This document shows positions 49,784 to 59,186 of a stretch of DNA of 64,000 bases, piece after piece. The DNA comes from Alicyclobacillus hesperidum (lineage in GTDB: Bacteria > Bacillota > Bacilli > Alicyclobacillales > Alicyclobacillaceae): NCBI RefSeq assembly GCF_900107035.1, contig NZ_FNOJ01000006.1, forward strand, positions 106,000 to 169,999, in the 5' to 3' direction. The notes under the pieces were generated by a model that was not told the origin of the DNA, ran no database searches, and saw nothing but the letters and a program-made list of their open reading frames with translations. A program made the position numbers and the translations under genes. Numbering within the stretch: position 1 is the stretch's first letter; the number at the start of each line of letters is the position of its first letter.

Positions 49784-51565
49784 GTGTTGAATAAGTCCAA
49801 AAACATAGCACTCGCTGGAATGACAATGACAGTCCTAGCACTTGGACTCGTTGGTTGCGGGACCAATACCCAAAATGGCTCCAGATCCACAATAGAGAAT
49901 GCTGTGACTGAAAAGGTTGGTGCGGCTTCAACAACCACACCGCAACAAGGAGGCGTGTTGATCTACGCTCTCCCACCAGCGACCAACATCACATGGTACT
50001 TTCCAATCGAAAACGGATCGAATGACACGGTCGTCAATGCCATGTTGTCGCAACAATTGTATCCGGGGCTCTTTACCATCAACAATCAGGATGCTATTGA
50101 TTTTCGCAATGGCTTTGCCAATAAGATTACCTACAATTCATCTGGCACGGTCTATACCATATCCTTGAAGAAGAATTGGAAGTGGTCAGATGGCGTGCCC
50201 GTCACCGCACAGGATGTAGTTTGGGACTATCGACTAATACAGGCGACCGACGCGCCGAACGCGCCAGCGCCATGGCCTAACTACAACAACGGCAACGGCG
50301 GTATTCCGAAAGACGTGAAAAGCGTGATCGCAATCGGTAAATATACCGTGCAGGTAACGCTAAACAAGCCAGTCAACCAGCAATGGTTCATTTACAATGG
50401 CATCGGACAGTTACAACCCCTCCCTGAGCATGCGTGGAATAAATATCCAAACAACATGACGAAAGAGATCACGTATCTGGGGAAGGTCGCTACCGATCCG
50501 ACTTTCTTTACAGTGGTGGATGGTCCATTCAAACTACAAAGCGCCGTTTCGAGCCGAGCTTGGACGCTTGTACCCAATCCTTTGTACGGCGGGCACAAAA
50601 GTCCCTTATCGAAGCTGGTGTTCGAATATGAGGCATCCAATGATGCAGAGTTTGCAGCACTGAAGACAGGAGCCGTCAACCTTGGATACTTGGATTTATC
50701 CCAATATGGTTCAGAACGAGCATTGACATCGATGGGCGATACCATTGAGCCGGGCTATTCGCTTGGTTATAACTTTGTGAATGTGAACTTTTTGAAAGGA
50801 TCGCCGCTGTATTCTGCGATGCGTGACTTGAAGGTGCGGCAAGCGCTTGAAATGGGAATTGACCAAACCACGATTGATAACGATATCTATCATGGCTTCG
50901 CTCCGCCGCAATATGGTCCTATTCCCAACGTACCAAAGACGGTATTCTCGGATCCGAAGCTGGCGAAACCCATCTATCCTTACGATCCGGCAAAGGCTGT
51001 GAAATTGCTCGAATCCGATGGATGGAAACTGGTAAACGGAGTGATGACGAAGGGTAATCAGCAACTCAAATTTGATATGCTATACCCATCCGGAAGCGAA
51101 TCGTATACCCAAACGGCCGAACTTATGGCTCAGGATTGGCGGAAAATGGGCGTGATCGCCAATCTCAAGCCCGAACCGTTTGCGACTGAAATTAGCATTA
51201 TGACGAATACGAGTGACCCGGGCGGTTGGGTTGCAGCGGCAGAAACGGGGATTTTTTATGGCGGCATGTACCCATCTGGTGAATCGCAATTTGAGCCTGG
51301 GGCCATGGACGATTACGGGTATAACGATCCGACGGAGAACAAGCTGATTGCGAAGACAATCGAGCCTTCTTCCTCAGCGGCTGAGACAAAGAAAAACTTC
51401 TTTGCCTATGAGGAATACACAGCTAAGATGTTACCGGTTCTGTGGACGAACGAAGTTGCGAACTTAACGGTTGTGACACCGCAAGTACACAACGCCACCC
51501 CAGAGTACTTGGTGCCGACAACGGGTTATCCTATGTTTAATTACCTCTGGGTAGCAAAGAATTAA
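49784..51565 (+). CDS. Orphan family-5 extracellular solute-binding lipoprotein (OppA/DppA-like)
   Basis: Lipoprotein of 593 residues with lipobox LGLVGC and a family-5 binding fold (WKWSDGVPVTAQDVVWDYRL, NFVNVNFLKGSPLYSAMRDLKVRQAL, FDMLYPSGSESYTQTAELMAQDWRKMGV). Such proteins deliver peptides, nickel or oligosaccharides to an ABC importer. No permease or ATPase genes adjoin it, so it must use components encoded elsewhere or act as a receptor. GTG 49784 follows GAGGGGG; TTG immediately after is an alternative. Confidence 0.88.
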   Translation: MLNKSKNIALAGMTMTVLALGLVGCGTNTQNGSRSTIENAVTEKVGAASTTTPQQGGVLIYALPPATNITWYFPIENGSNDTVVNAMLSQQLYPGLFTINNQDAIDFRNGFANKITYNSSGTVYTISLKKNWKWSDGVPVTAQDVVWDYRLIQATDAPNAPAPWPNYNNGNGGIPKDVKSVIAIGKYTVQVTLNKPVNQQWFIYNGIGQLQPLPEHAWNKYPNNMTKEITYLGKVATDPTFFTVVDGPFKLQSAVSSRAWTLVPNPLYGGHKSPLSKLVFEYEASNDAEFAALKTGAVNLGYLDLSQYGSERALTSMGDTIEPGYSLGYNFVNVNFLKGSPLYSAMRDLKVRQALEMGIDQTTIDNDIYHGFAPPQYGPIPNVPKTVFSDPKLAKPIYPYDPAKAVKLLESDGWKLVNGVMTKGNQQLKFDMLYPSGSESYTQTAELMAQDWRKMGVIANLKPEPFATEISIMTNTSDPGGWVAAAETGIFYGGMYPSGESQFEPGAMDDYGYNDPTENKLIAKTIEPSSSAAETKKNFFAYEEYTAKMLPVLWTNEVANLTVVTPQVHNATPEYLVPTTGYPMFNYLWVAKN

Positions 51566-51606
51566 GATGGCTGCCCTGTAGTATGTACCGAAGCGAAACC
51601 AACCAA

Positions 51607-51652
51607 CTATCCTCCCACTGTTTGGACGTGTACTTGTCAAGCGGTGGGAGGA
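51607..51652 (+). terminator. Terminator after the solute-binding protein gene
   Basis: ATCCTCCCAC pairs with GTGGGAGGAT across a 25-base loop, followed by GTTTGTG. Positioned between the lipoprotein gene and the helicase gene. Confidence 0.75.
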
Positions 51653-51759
51653 TGTTTGTGTAGTTTGGGATTGCGAGTGTGTACTTTAGAATGCAAGGCT
51701 CGACACTTCGCCTTATAATAAACATATTAGAAAACGTCTTAGATTACGGGAGAAAAAAG

Positions 51760-54700
51760 ATGAATCGGCCACGAGGGATCTATGAGGAACTACAACAAGC
51801 AAATAAACAGTATCCTCAATTAAACCAGCGCTCAACCGTAGTTCCCCCAAATCTATATGCCCAATTTTTAACACAACAAATCACCCGAGATATTGGATTG
51901 AAACTACAGAAACTAGCCAATGAGCAACGATATGATGAAATGATGAAACTCACTCAAGGTATTGAGTCTATCATCAATGAAAATCAAGACTCGTCTTTCC
52001 ATAAACCACTGTCCACAATTACGTACCGCTACGACGATGAATATATTCCAATTTATCCCGACATGTATTTGGCGCATCCTGCGTTTATCTCGAATCATGC
52101 TACCGGAACATATGCTCCTAATTTTTTTAAGTTCCTTAAGTATGAACTTCAAACAGCAGATCAAATTTATTTCATGGTTAGCTTCATACGCTGGTCGGGA
52201 ATACAACTATTACTACGCACGATCGATGAACGCCTAAGGCAAGGAAAACCGATGAATATTTTGACCACCGACTACATGTACATAACGGAACCGAAAGCGC
52301 TTCGAAGGCTCCTAGACTACGAAAACGTCCAAATCCGCCTATACCACGTTTCACAAGAGTCGTTCCACACAAAAGCGTATATGTTCGCACGCGAATCCGG
52401 GTTGCATTCAGTAATTATCGGTTCGTCCAACTTATCTCACGCAGCACTTAAAACGGGCCATGAGTGGAATCTAAAACTCCCACACACTCCACATTTTCCT
52501 GTATTCACACATGTAAGCAAACAATTTGATGAGATCTGGAACATGCCCCAGAGCACTCCTGTAGATATAGATGTTTTACAAGAATATGAACATATGTATA
52601 ACCAATACAATCGAGTATCGAGTAGATCGGTACAACAAGTCGCAGAACAAAAAGTGAGCTACGAGGGGAAGAAAACTCTCCTCCAACCCAATAAAATGCA
52701 ATGCGAAGCTCTTAGGGCACTAGCTCAAACTCGTCAAAACGGCTTCCGAAAGGGTGTCGTTATTGCTGCGACTGGAACCGGAAAGACGTACCTCGCTGCG
52801 TTCGATGTTAAACAACAAGGAGCAAAAAGCGTGTTATTTTTGGCCCATCGAGAAGAACTCCTTGAAAACGCCACGGAAACATTCATTGATGTAATTGGCG
52901 ACCCCACTGTCTGTGGAAAACTTACTGGGAACGAAAAAGTCTGGGATAAACCATACCTATTTTCTACCGTACAAACAATGCACCGAGACGATGTATTGTC
53001 ACGATTCCATCCCAATCACTTTGATTACATTATTGTAGACGAATTCCACCATGCCCAGGCTGAGACGTACCGAAAAATCATATATTACTTTCAACCTAAG
53101 TTTTTACTTGGTCTTACAGCCACGCCGGAACGCATGGATGGACGAGATGTGTTAGAGCTCTGCGAGAATAACGTAGTGTATGAAATCCGTCTTCGCGATG
53201 CATTATCAAACGATCTTCTCGTCCCGTTCCATTATTTTGGGCTAGCGGATCGAACGGTCGACTACGACAAAATTGCAACGCAAAATGGCCAATTCGACGT
53301 CGCACAGCTGGCTCGGGCGCTCGCAACTCACGAACGCGCGGATTACATAATTGAAATGATGGAGAAGTACGGCCATGATGGCAATAAGCGAGTTGCCCTC
53401 GGTTTTTGCGCAAATATTGAACATGCAGAGTTTATGGCTCAAGAATTTCGACAACGCGGCTATGAAGCAGCTGTGCTGACTGGAAATGACTCTATTGAAG
53501 TGCGCAAACAAACGCTTCAGAGGCTACAAAACGTACATGACCCTCTGGAAATTATTTTTACCGTTGATATTTTTAACGAGGGGATCGACATTCCCAATGT
53601 TAACCTCCTGTTGTTCCTCCGCCCAACCGAATCTTCGACTATTTTTCTTCAGCAGTTGGGGCGCGGTCTTCGCAAAGCGATCGGAAAACAGTATGTTACA
53701 GTTCTTGATTTTATAGGGAATTATCAAAAGTCATTTGTAGTCCCCTTAGCACTGTCTGGACAGTTCCATCATAAAGCTTTCGATCGCGATTCGCTGCGAA
53801 TTGCAGTCGAAACGGAATTTGCAGACCTTCCGGACGGTTGCTTTGTCGATTTGGAGCCGATTACACGCGAGCATATTCTGAAGAAAATTGAATCTGTACG
53901 GATGGACCGAACTGAGATGCTTAAGGATCTCTACCGTTCTTTCCGTCAGTTGCTTGGGCGAGCGCCTGAAATCCAAGACTTCCTATACTCCGACGATGCC
54001 CCAGCGATACATTTCTTCATTTCTAAGTTCGGTTCCTGGGTGGAAACCAAGAAGAAAATGGGCGATACCAATGAGTTTGATGAAGCTGTTTTGCGTAATA
54101 CTTTTGCCCTTGAAGTCGTTAGGACGTTGGAGAAAATGTTGCCTGTTAAGTGGCCCTACGATTTTGCGATTTTGGAAAGTTCATTAACGTCAGGGAATAC
54201 AACTATGTCATCAGTGATTACCCATATACAAGGATTCTTTGGTGTTGATTTGGATGAAGAGAATTGCGCCTCGTACATCGCACGCTCAATGCGAAAATTA
54301 TCAACCACTCAGGATAAGAAAACATGGTCGTTTGGCACAATGCGTGACGAATCCTTCATACTCAATAGTAGATTTTTGGAATTATGTAACATGAATAGAA
54401 TGAGGGAGTATCTCAACAAGCGACTTCATTATGGACTTGTAGAATTTAGAAGGACATATCGCCCCAGCGTATTTTTTAATCAGCAACAAGGGGTTATACT
54501 CTATCAAAACTATACCCGAAACGATTTAATCTATCTGTTCGGAGCAGACGCCAAAGAAGGATCGTGGCGTGAAGGTGTAAGTCGAGTCAGAAACCATTAT
54601 TTACTGTTCGTGAACCTAAATAAAGACGTTTCCGTGGCTGAACATTTACAGTACCATGATTTTTTCATGGATAACCACCACTTCCATTGGCAAAGTCAGA

Positions 54701-54933
54701 ATGCCACAGCACACCACTCAGACCGTGGTCAGGACTATATCCTCCACAAGGAGCGAGGTATACACATCCATTTGTTTGTTCGCAAATTTGAGAAGATGCA
54801 CGGTGACACTCTACCATTTATGTACCTAGGGGAAGTCGATTATGTATCCAGTCACGGAGATCAGCCCATGAATATCACGTGGCGGCTTCAGCAACCTGTT
54901 CCTGATGAAATCTATTTCGACTTCATTCGATAA
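51760..54933 (+). CDS. PLD-like nuclease - SF2 helicase - DUF3427 protein
   Basis: Large protein of 1057 residues. After a leader of about 100 residues comes a PLD-like domain with HTKAYMFARE and GSSNLSHAAL (HxK and GSxN). An SF2 helicase core follows, with Walker A ATGTGKT, DEFHHAQ, GLTATPERMDGRD, motif V/VI FTVDIFNEGIDIPN and QLGRGLRKAIGK. The C-terminal part matches DUF3427 (YLLFVNLNKDVSV, HHFHWQSQN). The combination of PLD, helicase and DUF3427 occurs in restriction- or repair-type proteins; it may be defence. The DNA is more A+T-rich than its neighbours and adjoins IS fragments, suggesting transfer. ATG 51760 follows GGAGAAAAAAG; an ATG at 51679 lies in the terminator region. Confidence 0.85.
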   Translation: MNRPRGIYEELQQANKQYPQLNQRSTVVPPNLYAQFLTQQITRDIGLKLQKLANEQRYDEMMKLTQGIESIINENQDSSFHKPLSTITYRYDDEYIPIYPDMYLAHPAFISNHATGTYAPNFFKFLKYELQTADQIYFMVSFIRWSGIQLLLRTIDERLRQGKPMNILTTDYMYITEPKALRRLLDYENVQIRLYHVSQESFHTKAYMFARESGLHSVIIGSSNLSHAALKTGHEWNLKLPHTPHFPVFTHVSKQFDEIWNMPQSTPVDIDVLQEYEHMYNQYNRVSSRSVQQVAEQKVSYEGKKTLLQPNKMQCEALRALAQTRQNGFRKGVVIAATGTGKTYLAAFDVKQQGAKSVLFLAHREELLENATETFIDVIGDPTVCGKLTGNEKVWDKPYLFSTVQTMHRDDVLSRFHPNHFDYIIVDEFHHAQAETYRKIIYYFQPKFLLGLTATPERMDGRDVLELCENNVVYEIRLRDALSNDLLVPFHYFGLADRTVDYDKIATQNGQFDVAQLARALATHERADYIIEMMEKYGHDGNKRVALGFCANIEHAEFMAQEFRQRGYEAAVLTGNDSIEVRKQTLQRLQNVHDPLEIIFTVDIFNEGIDIPNVNLLLFLRPTESSTIFLQQLGRGLRKAIGKQYVTVLDFIGNYQKSFVVPLALSGQFHHKAFDRDSLRIAVETEFADLPDGCFVDLEPITREHILKKIESVRMDRTEMLKDLYRSFRQLLGRAPEIQDFLYSDDAPAIHFFISKFGSWVETKKKMGDTNEFDEAVLRNTFALEVVRTLEKMLPVKWPYDFAILESSLTSGNTTMSSVITHIQGFFGVDLDEENCASYIARSMRKLSTTQDKKTWSFGTMRDESFILNSRFLELCNMNRMREYLNKRLHYGLVEFRRTYRPSVFFNQQQGVILYQNYTRNDLIYLFGADAKEGSWREGVSRVRNHYLLFVNLNKDVSVAEHLQYHDFFMDNHHFHWQSQNATAHHSDRGQDYILHKERGIHIHLFVRKFEKMHGDTLPFMYLGEVDYVSSHGDQPMNITWRLQQPVPDEIYFDFIR

Positions 54934-55321
54934 AACCACCTGTTAGAAGTGTCACGGTGGGGATATCTGCCGGGGCCCAAGCTAAAGATTTGAGTTTATG
55001 CAAAGGCATCCAAACTATTTGCTCATGCTCTTTAGCTACGGGCTCCCCTTTCATGATGCTCGCATAATAAGTCGACAAGATTATTAATGCATTTGGATAT
55101 TCATGCGATGCCTGTGTGATAAACCCCCCAACTTCTATGTCGCAACCCAACTCCTCTCGAATTTCGCGAACTAGAGCCTCCTGCGGTGTTTCCTCACACC
55201 TGATTTTTCCTCCAGGAAACTCCCAGAAACCAGGAAGACTCATGGATTCAGATCGCAACGCGCAAAGAATCTCATGTTCTTCATTTTTTATGACCGCAGC
55301 AACAACGCTTACACTATTCAT
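54923..55321 (-). CDS. Nudix (MutT-type) NTP pyrophosphohydrolase
   Basis: Protein of 132 residues with the Nudix box GGKIRCEETPQEALVREIREELG preceded by LPGFWEFPGG. It should hydrolyse an oxidised or modified (d)NTP, such as 8-oxo-dGTP. The 3' end overlaps the convergent helicase gene by 11 bases, suggesting the two travel together. ATG 55321 follows GGGAGCAAGG; an in-frame start at 55498 lies in the IS21 fragment. IS DNA begins immediately upstream, so its promoter may be lost or replaced. Confidence 0.88.
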   Translation of the reverse strand: MNSVSVVAAVIKNEEHEILCALRSESMSLPGFWEFPGGKIRCEETPQEALVREIREELGCDIEVGGFITQASHEYPNALIILSTYYASIMKGEPVAKEHEQIVWMPLHKLKSLAWAPADIPTVTLLTGGFIE

Positions 55322-55358
55322 CCTTGCTCCCACACTTTCCTGAATTCGTGAATTCATG

Positions 55359-56087
55359 CACCCACTTCGTCCCGTTGTCTCTGCCAAGGCAACGGTACGT
55401 TTCGAAACCGCTCCCGGTGAGCAGGCCCAGATTGATCTAGGTGCATTCCCGTATATCGACACTACCGAGAATCGCCGCACGTTATGGTGCTTTGCCATGG
55501 TTCTATCCTACTCCCGGATGCTCTACCTGGAGTTTATCAAAGCGTCCGACCAGTTGCACATCCTGCAAGCACTGCGCAACGCGGTTGAGTTCTTTGGCGG
55601 GGTTCCAAAGTGTGTTCTCAGTGACAACTGTGCGCCGCTCGTTCTGTCTAACGACGGGCGTGGACACGTGGATTGGCAACCAGCTTACCTGGATTTCGCG
55701 AAGTACTATGGATTTGTACCCAAGGCCTGCAGGCCCTATCGCAGCCGCACGAAGGGCAAGGTTGAGCGTCCCATTCGCTACATCCGCGACAGCTTTTGGC
55801 CGACTACGTTTGTCGACCTGGCAGATGTCAATCAGCAAGCCTTCATATGGCGCGACACGGTGGCCAATGTCCGCATCCATGGTACGACGCATGAGCGCCC
55901 ACAGACTCGGTTTACGGAGGAAAGATTGCAGCGGCTGCCGGATCATCGGTATCCACTAGCATATACCGCGTTACGTAAAGTGCTCAATGACTGTCGAATA
56001 TCGTGGAATGCCAGCTTGTATTCCGTGCCGTGGCAGTACGTGGGCAAAAGTGTGCTGGTTCGTGCGTATGAAACAGGCCTTCTGCAG
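55359..56087 (+). pseudogene. IS21-family transposase (IstA) fragment 1
   Basis: Middle-to-C-terminal part of IstA, missing the N-terminal HTH. Integrase-core Asp (QIDLGAF), second Asp (VLSDNCAP) and Glu (RTKGKVERPI) are all present, so the fragment covers the DDE domain. It is cut on the right where a second IS21 left end (TGTTAGC at 56088) begins, and on the left by the Nudix promoter region. Non-functional. Confidence 0.85.
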
Positions 56088-56909
56088 TGTTAGCGGCGGG
56101 ATAAATTTGACCCAGGATCGACGGAATGAAATTGACCCACCTTCGCCGAAGTTCCCTTCGAGAATCGCAACATTTTCGGAGGGACACCTATATGCTGAAG
56201 GGTGGGTCTGTATTGAAATTACACACTTTGCATGCTCAAGGGAAGTCGATCCGGGAAATTGTTCGTGAAACCGGACATGCCCGCAACACCGTACGCAAAT
56301 ACCTGCGTGACGGTGCACTGCCCGAACCAACCCCCCGTTCAAAACGTGGTTCGAAGTTGGACCCCTATAAAGATTTGCTTCGGCAGTGGATGCAGGAAGA
56401 GGGGCTGTTCAACTGCGAGGTGATGTATCGACGTTTGCAAGAGTTGGGATACACTGGACACGTTACTGTCATTAAGGACTTTGTCCGCCCGTTTCGCTCG
56501 CCACAGTTGCCAAAGGCCAAGGTGCGATATGAAACAAAGCCTGGTGTTCAGGCTCAGGTGGATTGGGGCTTGTGCGACTACACAGATAAGTATGGACAAG
56601 CACGGAAACTGGCCGTCTTCGTCATGGTGCTGGGATACTCGCGCGTCATGTACGTGGAGTTCGCCCGTCGCTGTGACATCCACAGCTTTCTGCACTGCTT
56701 TGTGCACGCCATAGAGTTTTTCGGCGGTATCCCAAACGTCGCCCTGACGGACCACATGAAAACGGTGGTACTCGGCATGAACGACGATCATACGCCACAA
56801 TGGCACCGGTTGTTTGAGGATTTTGCGCTCGCCATCGGATTGACGCCAAAACTTTGTAAGGTAAGCCGCCCCCAAACCAAGGGGAAGGTGGAGCGGATGG
56901 TTGTATTTT
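56088..56909 (+). mobile_element. IS21-family element 2, left end and 5' part
   Basis: Starts with TGTTAGCGGCGGG, an IS21-type terminus, and carries two similar repeats (AAATTTGACCCA and GAAATTGACCCA) as in IS21 multiple-repeat ends. It pairs with an inverted 54-bp copy at 63882-63935. The element is truncated in istA at about 56903, and no istB is seen. Confidence 0.75.
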
Positions 56910-57031
56910 GTCAAGCAAAAATCCCCGAAAAAATCGTGTGTTTTTCCCCATCCATACGTCGGGGATTTTTAACGCTGTTTCATCAGTGCGTGCTTCATGC
57001 GATAGTCTTCTCACTTCTTGAAAATTTCTAA
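56192..57031 (+). pseudogene. IS21 IstA fragment 2, truncated in the DDE domain
   Basis: ATG 56192 follows GGAGGGACACC. It encodes the N-terminal HTH (GKSIREIVRETGHARNTVRKYL) and most of the catalytic core (QVDWGL, ALTDHMK, RPQTKGKVERMV). After KVERMV (about 56900) the frame runs into unrelated sequence and ends at 57031. Different in sequence from fragment 1, so it is another IS21 type. Transposition without the C-terminus is unlikely. Confidence 0.82.
56917..56970. repeat. Strong hairpin between IS21 and IS66 fragments
   Basis: AAAAATCCCCGA and TCGGGGATTTTT are perfect 12-base complements separated by 30 bases. This 150-base segment (about 56904-57060) matches neither IS21 nor IS66 coding sequence; it may be another element end or a terminator. 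Confidence 0.55.
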
Positions 57032-57060
57032 TCAAGCAATGGTAAGGTGAACGCACGCTC

Positions 57061-57509
57061 TGTGGGATTGTTTTGACGGTTACGTTGGGACAGGCAGTGA
57101 GTTACTGCCTGAAGCAGTGGCCTAAGCTGATTCGGTATGTCGAAGACGGGCATTTGGAGATCGACAACAACCGGTGCGAACGGTCATTGAAGCCGTTTGT
57201 GATCGGACGGAAGAACTGGCTTTTTGCCAATACGCCGCGTGGAGCACGGGCCAGTGCTGTGACATACAGCATCGTGGAGACAGCGAAGGAGAATGGACTG
57301 AATCCGACCGCGTATCTGACATATCTCTTTGAACGGATGCCGAACATGGACCTCAAAGATGAAACGGCGTTCGAGGCATGGTTGCCTTGGTCAGAAGGGC
57401 TCCCTGAAGGGATTCGAGCGAGAAAATGAAAATACGAAGGCCCTGCCCGATTGACGGCAGGGCATCTTCGTGAATGTGATGCGCAAGGTGTAGTTCGGTT
57501 GATGATTAC
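57061..57509 (+). mobile_element. IS66-family right-end remnant
   Basis: Contains the C-terminal part of the IS66 transposase and ends in GATGATTAC, the reverse complement of a GTAATCATC terminus. GTAA ends are typical of IS66. A hairpin (ACGAAG at 57434 to CTTCGT at 57471, inner GCCCTGCC/GGCAGGGC) lies between the stop and the end. The left part is missing. Confidence 0.75.
57073..57429 (+). pseudogene. IS66 transposase C-terminal fragment
   Basis: 118 residues matching the end of IS66 TnpC: GQAVSYCLKQWPKL, DNNRCERSLKPFVIGRKNW, TPRGARASAVTYSIVETAKENGL. Most of the protein is absent. A second shorter homologous piece is at the right edge of the window. Confidence 0.88.
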
Positions 57510-57575
57510 CAGAAATGGAATCATACTACTGGAAATGTGTGCGCCACGTTTTTCTGTAATGTGGGAGGAATGTTA

Positions 57576-58451
57576 ATGAAACTGAAAGACGTCATCATGC
57601 TCCTGCTGTTGGCCGCATTGTGGGGCGGGTCATTCTTGTTCATGCGAATTGGAGCACCTGTGTTGGGGTCACTTGTTCTCATCGAACTTCGTGTTCTGTT
57701 GGCGAGTATCACGCTTATCCTCTTTGCACTGGCAAGCCGACACCAGATTCACGTGTTACACAGGTGGTGGCAGTACCTCCTGCTCGGCGCGACCAACGCC
57801 GCCATCCCGTTTACGCTCATATCCTTCGCCGAATTGCGGCTCGATGCCGGATTGGCTGCCATCCTGAACGCCACAACCCCCATGTTCACCGCCGTGGTTG
57901 CGTGGTTGTGGACTAAAGATCCGTTCACCCTAAAAAAACTGTCCGGCGTCCTTCTCGGCATCGTCGGGGTAGGCGTGTTGGTAGGCTGGAGTTCCGGCGG
58001 TAACGGTTCGCACCGTTGGCTCTCCGCATCGTTCTCATTGCTTGCTGCACTATTCTACGGCATTGCGGGCGTGTTTTCGTCACGGAACTTCAAAGGTGAA
58101 AAGCCGATGGACATGGCCATCGGCCAGCAACTGGCAGCAAGTCTAATTTTGTTGCCGTTTAGCTTGGCAACGCTTCCTCGTGAAATACCGTCTTGTGTTG
58201 TCATCTTCTCCGTACTCGGACTGGCGGTACTTTGCACAGCCGTTGCATACTTACTCTATTTTGCTCTCATCCACAGCGTCGGGGCATTGAAAACATTGAC
58301 CGTCACGTTCTTGGTCCCTGTGTTTGGCGTGATCTGGGGCGGGCTGTTCCTCAATGAGCCGATTACGTTCCGGCTCATTCTCGGATTGCTCATCATTTTG
58401 TCCAGTGTCGCTCTGGTGGCCAATGTACGCTTTAAGAGAACGCGAAATTAA
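57576..58451 (+). CDS. DMT-family (EamA) transporter
   Basis: Intact membrane protein of 291 residues with ten helices in two EamA repeats (LAALWGGSFLFMRIGAPVLG and LLAALFYGIAGVFSSRNFKG), ending NEPITFRLILGLLIILSSVALV. It likely exports metabolites or amino acids. ATG 57576 follows GGGAGGAATG. It sits in IS remnants on both sides, so it may have been carried in with them or have become trapped. Confidence 0.88.
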   Translation: MKLKDVIMLLLLAALWGGSFLFMRIGAPVLGSLVLIELRVLLASITLILFALASRHQIHVLHRWWQYLLLGATNAAIPFTLISFAELRLDAGLAAILNATTPMFTAVVAWLWTKDPFTLKKLSGVLLGIVGVGVLVGWSSGGNGSHRWLSASFSLLAALFYGIAGVFSSRNFKGEKPMDMAIGQQLAASLILLPFSLATLPREIPSCVVIFSVLGLAVLCTAVAYLLYFALIHSVGALKTLTVTFLVPVFGVIWGGLFLNEPITFRLILGLLIILSSVALVANVRFKRTRN

Positions 58452-58563
58452 GTATATGGTAGTCATAATGAACGAGGCGACTCCGTTTCGTACACCGTAG
58501 ATTACACTGAAACCAAAGTCCAATGCAGAGCCACGTACGAAAGGAGCCGCATGTATGAAGCAT

Positions 58564-58911
58564 ATGGTACCCCGAGAATATTCCAGCGGACAGGGGCGTC
58601 GGCAAGGCCGTATCACTAAAACTGGAAACGCCCATCTTCGGCGAATTCTCACAGAGGCTGCTTGGAGCTACCGCTATAAGCCTGCGCTCAAAGGCGACCT
58701 TCGCAGATGCCAGAAAGGACAGAGTCCGCGTGTCCAAGATATTGCTTGGCGAGCACAGGATCGATTGCATCGGAAGTACTTCAGGATGGTTTCGCGAGGC
58801 AAGGATCACAATGTTGCAATTACTGCTGGAGCACGAGAGTTGCTTGGTTTCATATGGGCGATCGCGTGTGAGGCAGAAAGTTATTTTCGTCCGTCGACTT
58901 CAGTGTCGTGA
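58564..58911 (+). pseudogene. IS110-family transposase C-terminal fragment
   Basis: Matches the Transposase_20 domain: VPREYSSGQGRRQGRITKTG, HLRRILTEAAWSYRY, and RKYFRMVSRGKDHNVAITAG. Missing the N-terminal DEDD domain. AAAGGAG lies before an ATG at 58555, but only a small C-terminal product would be made. Confidence 0.85.
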
Positions 58912-58931
58912 TACACGGACAGCCGACAAAG

Positions 58932-59112
58932 GTAACCGTCAAATCACCCCCACATGGTATCTGCCCTCCCGCTGTTTGAAAATGGGCTCATCAAGCCGCG
59001 GGAGGGTTCTTGCATGCGAGAGCACATGTCTCACCAGGAGCGTCGTGAACTTTGGCGTGAACGTATCGCTGCCTTCTACGACAGCGGCTTGTCTGTCGCC
59101 CAATTATATGCC
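58932..59112 (+). mobile_element. IS66-family left-end remnant with tnpA start
   Basis: Begins with GTAACCGTCAAATCAC, an IS66-like terminus, matching the inverted right end at 57509 in 9 of the first 11 bases. A hairpin (CCCTCCCGC at 58964, GCGGGAGGG at 58998) precedes a tnpA start at ATG 59014 with GGAGGG upstream. The encoded RRELWRERIAAFYDSGLSVAQ is the N-terminus of the accessory TnpA; sequence diverges at about 59112. Confidence 0.75.
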
Positions 59113-59126
59113 ACGTCGCTTCTAAC

Positions 59127-59147
59127 ATACGTACACTATGTACGTGT
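59127..59147. repeat. Near-perfect palindrome beside the recombinase pseudogene
   Basis: The arms ACGTACA and TGTACGT flank CTA, and pairing extends with one mismatch to ATACGTACA/TGTACGTGT. A short palindrome with small asymmetric centre is what tyrosine-recombinase core sites look like, and it lies 40 bases beyond the 3' end of one. It could equally be a chance repeat. Confidence 0.45.
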
Positions 59148-59186
59148 ACCAAAACTACAGTAATGTACTTATGCTGAGGACAATCA

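Noticed and set aside
51760..55321. Assignment of the PLD-helicase module to DISARM, BREX or Mokosh
   Set aside because: The companion genes and helicase type that define those systems are absent; DUF3427 fits none of them clearly.
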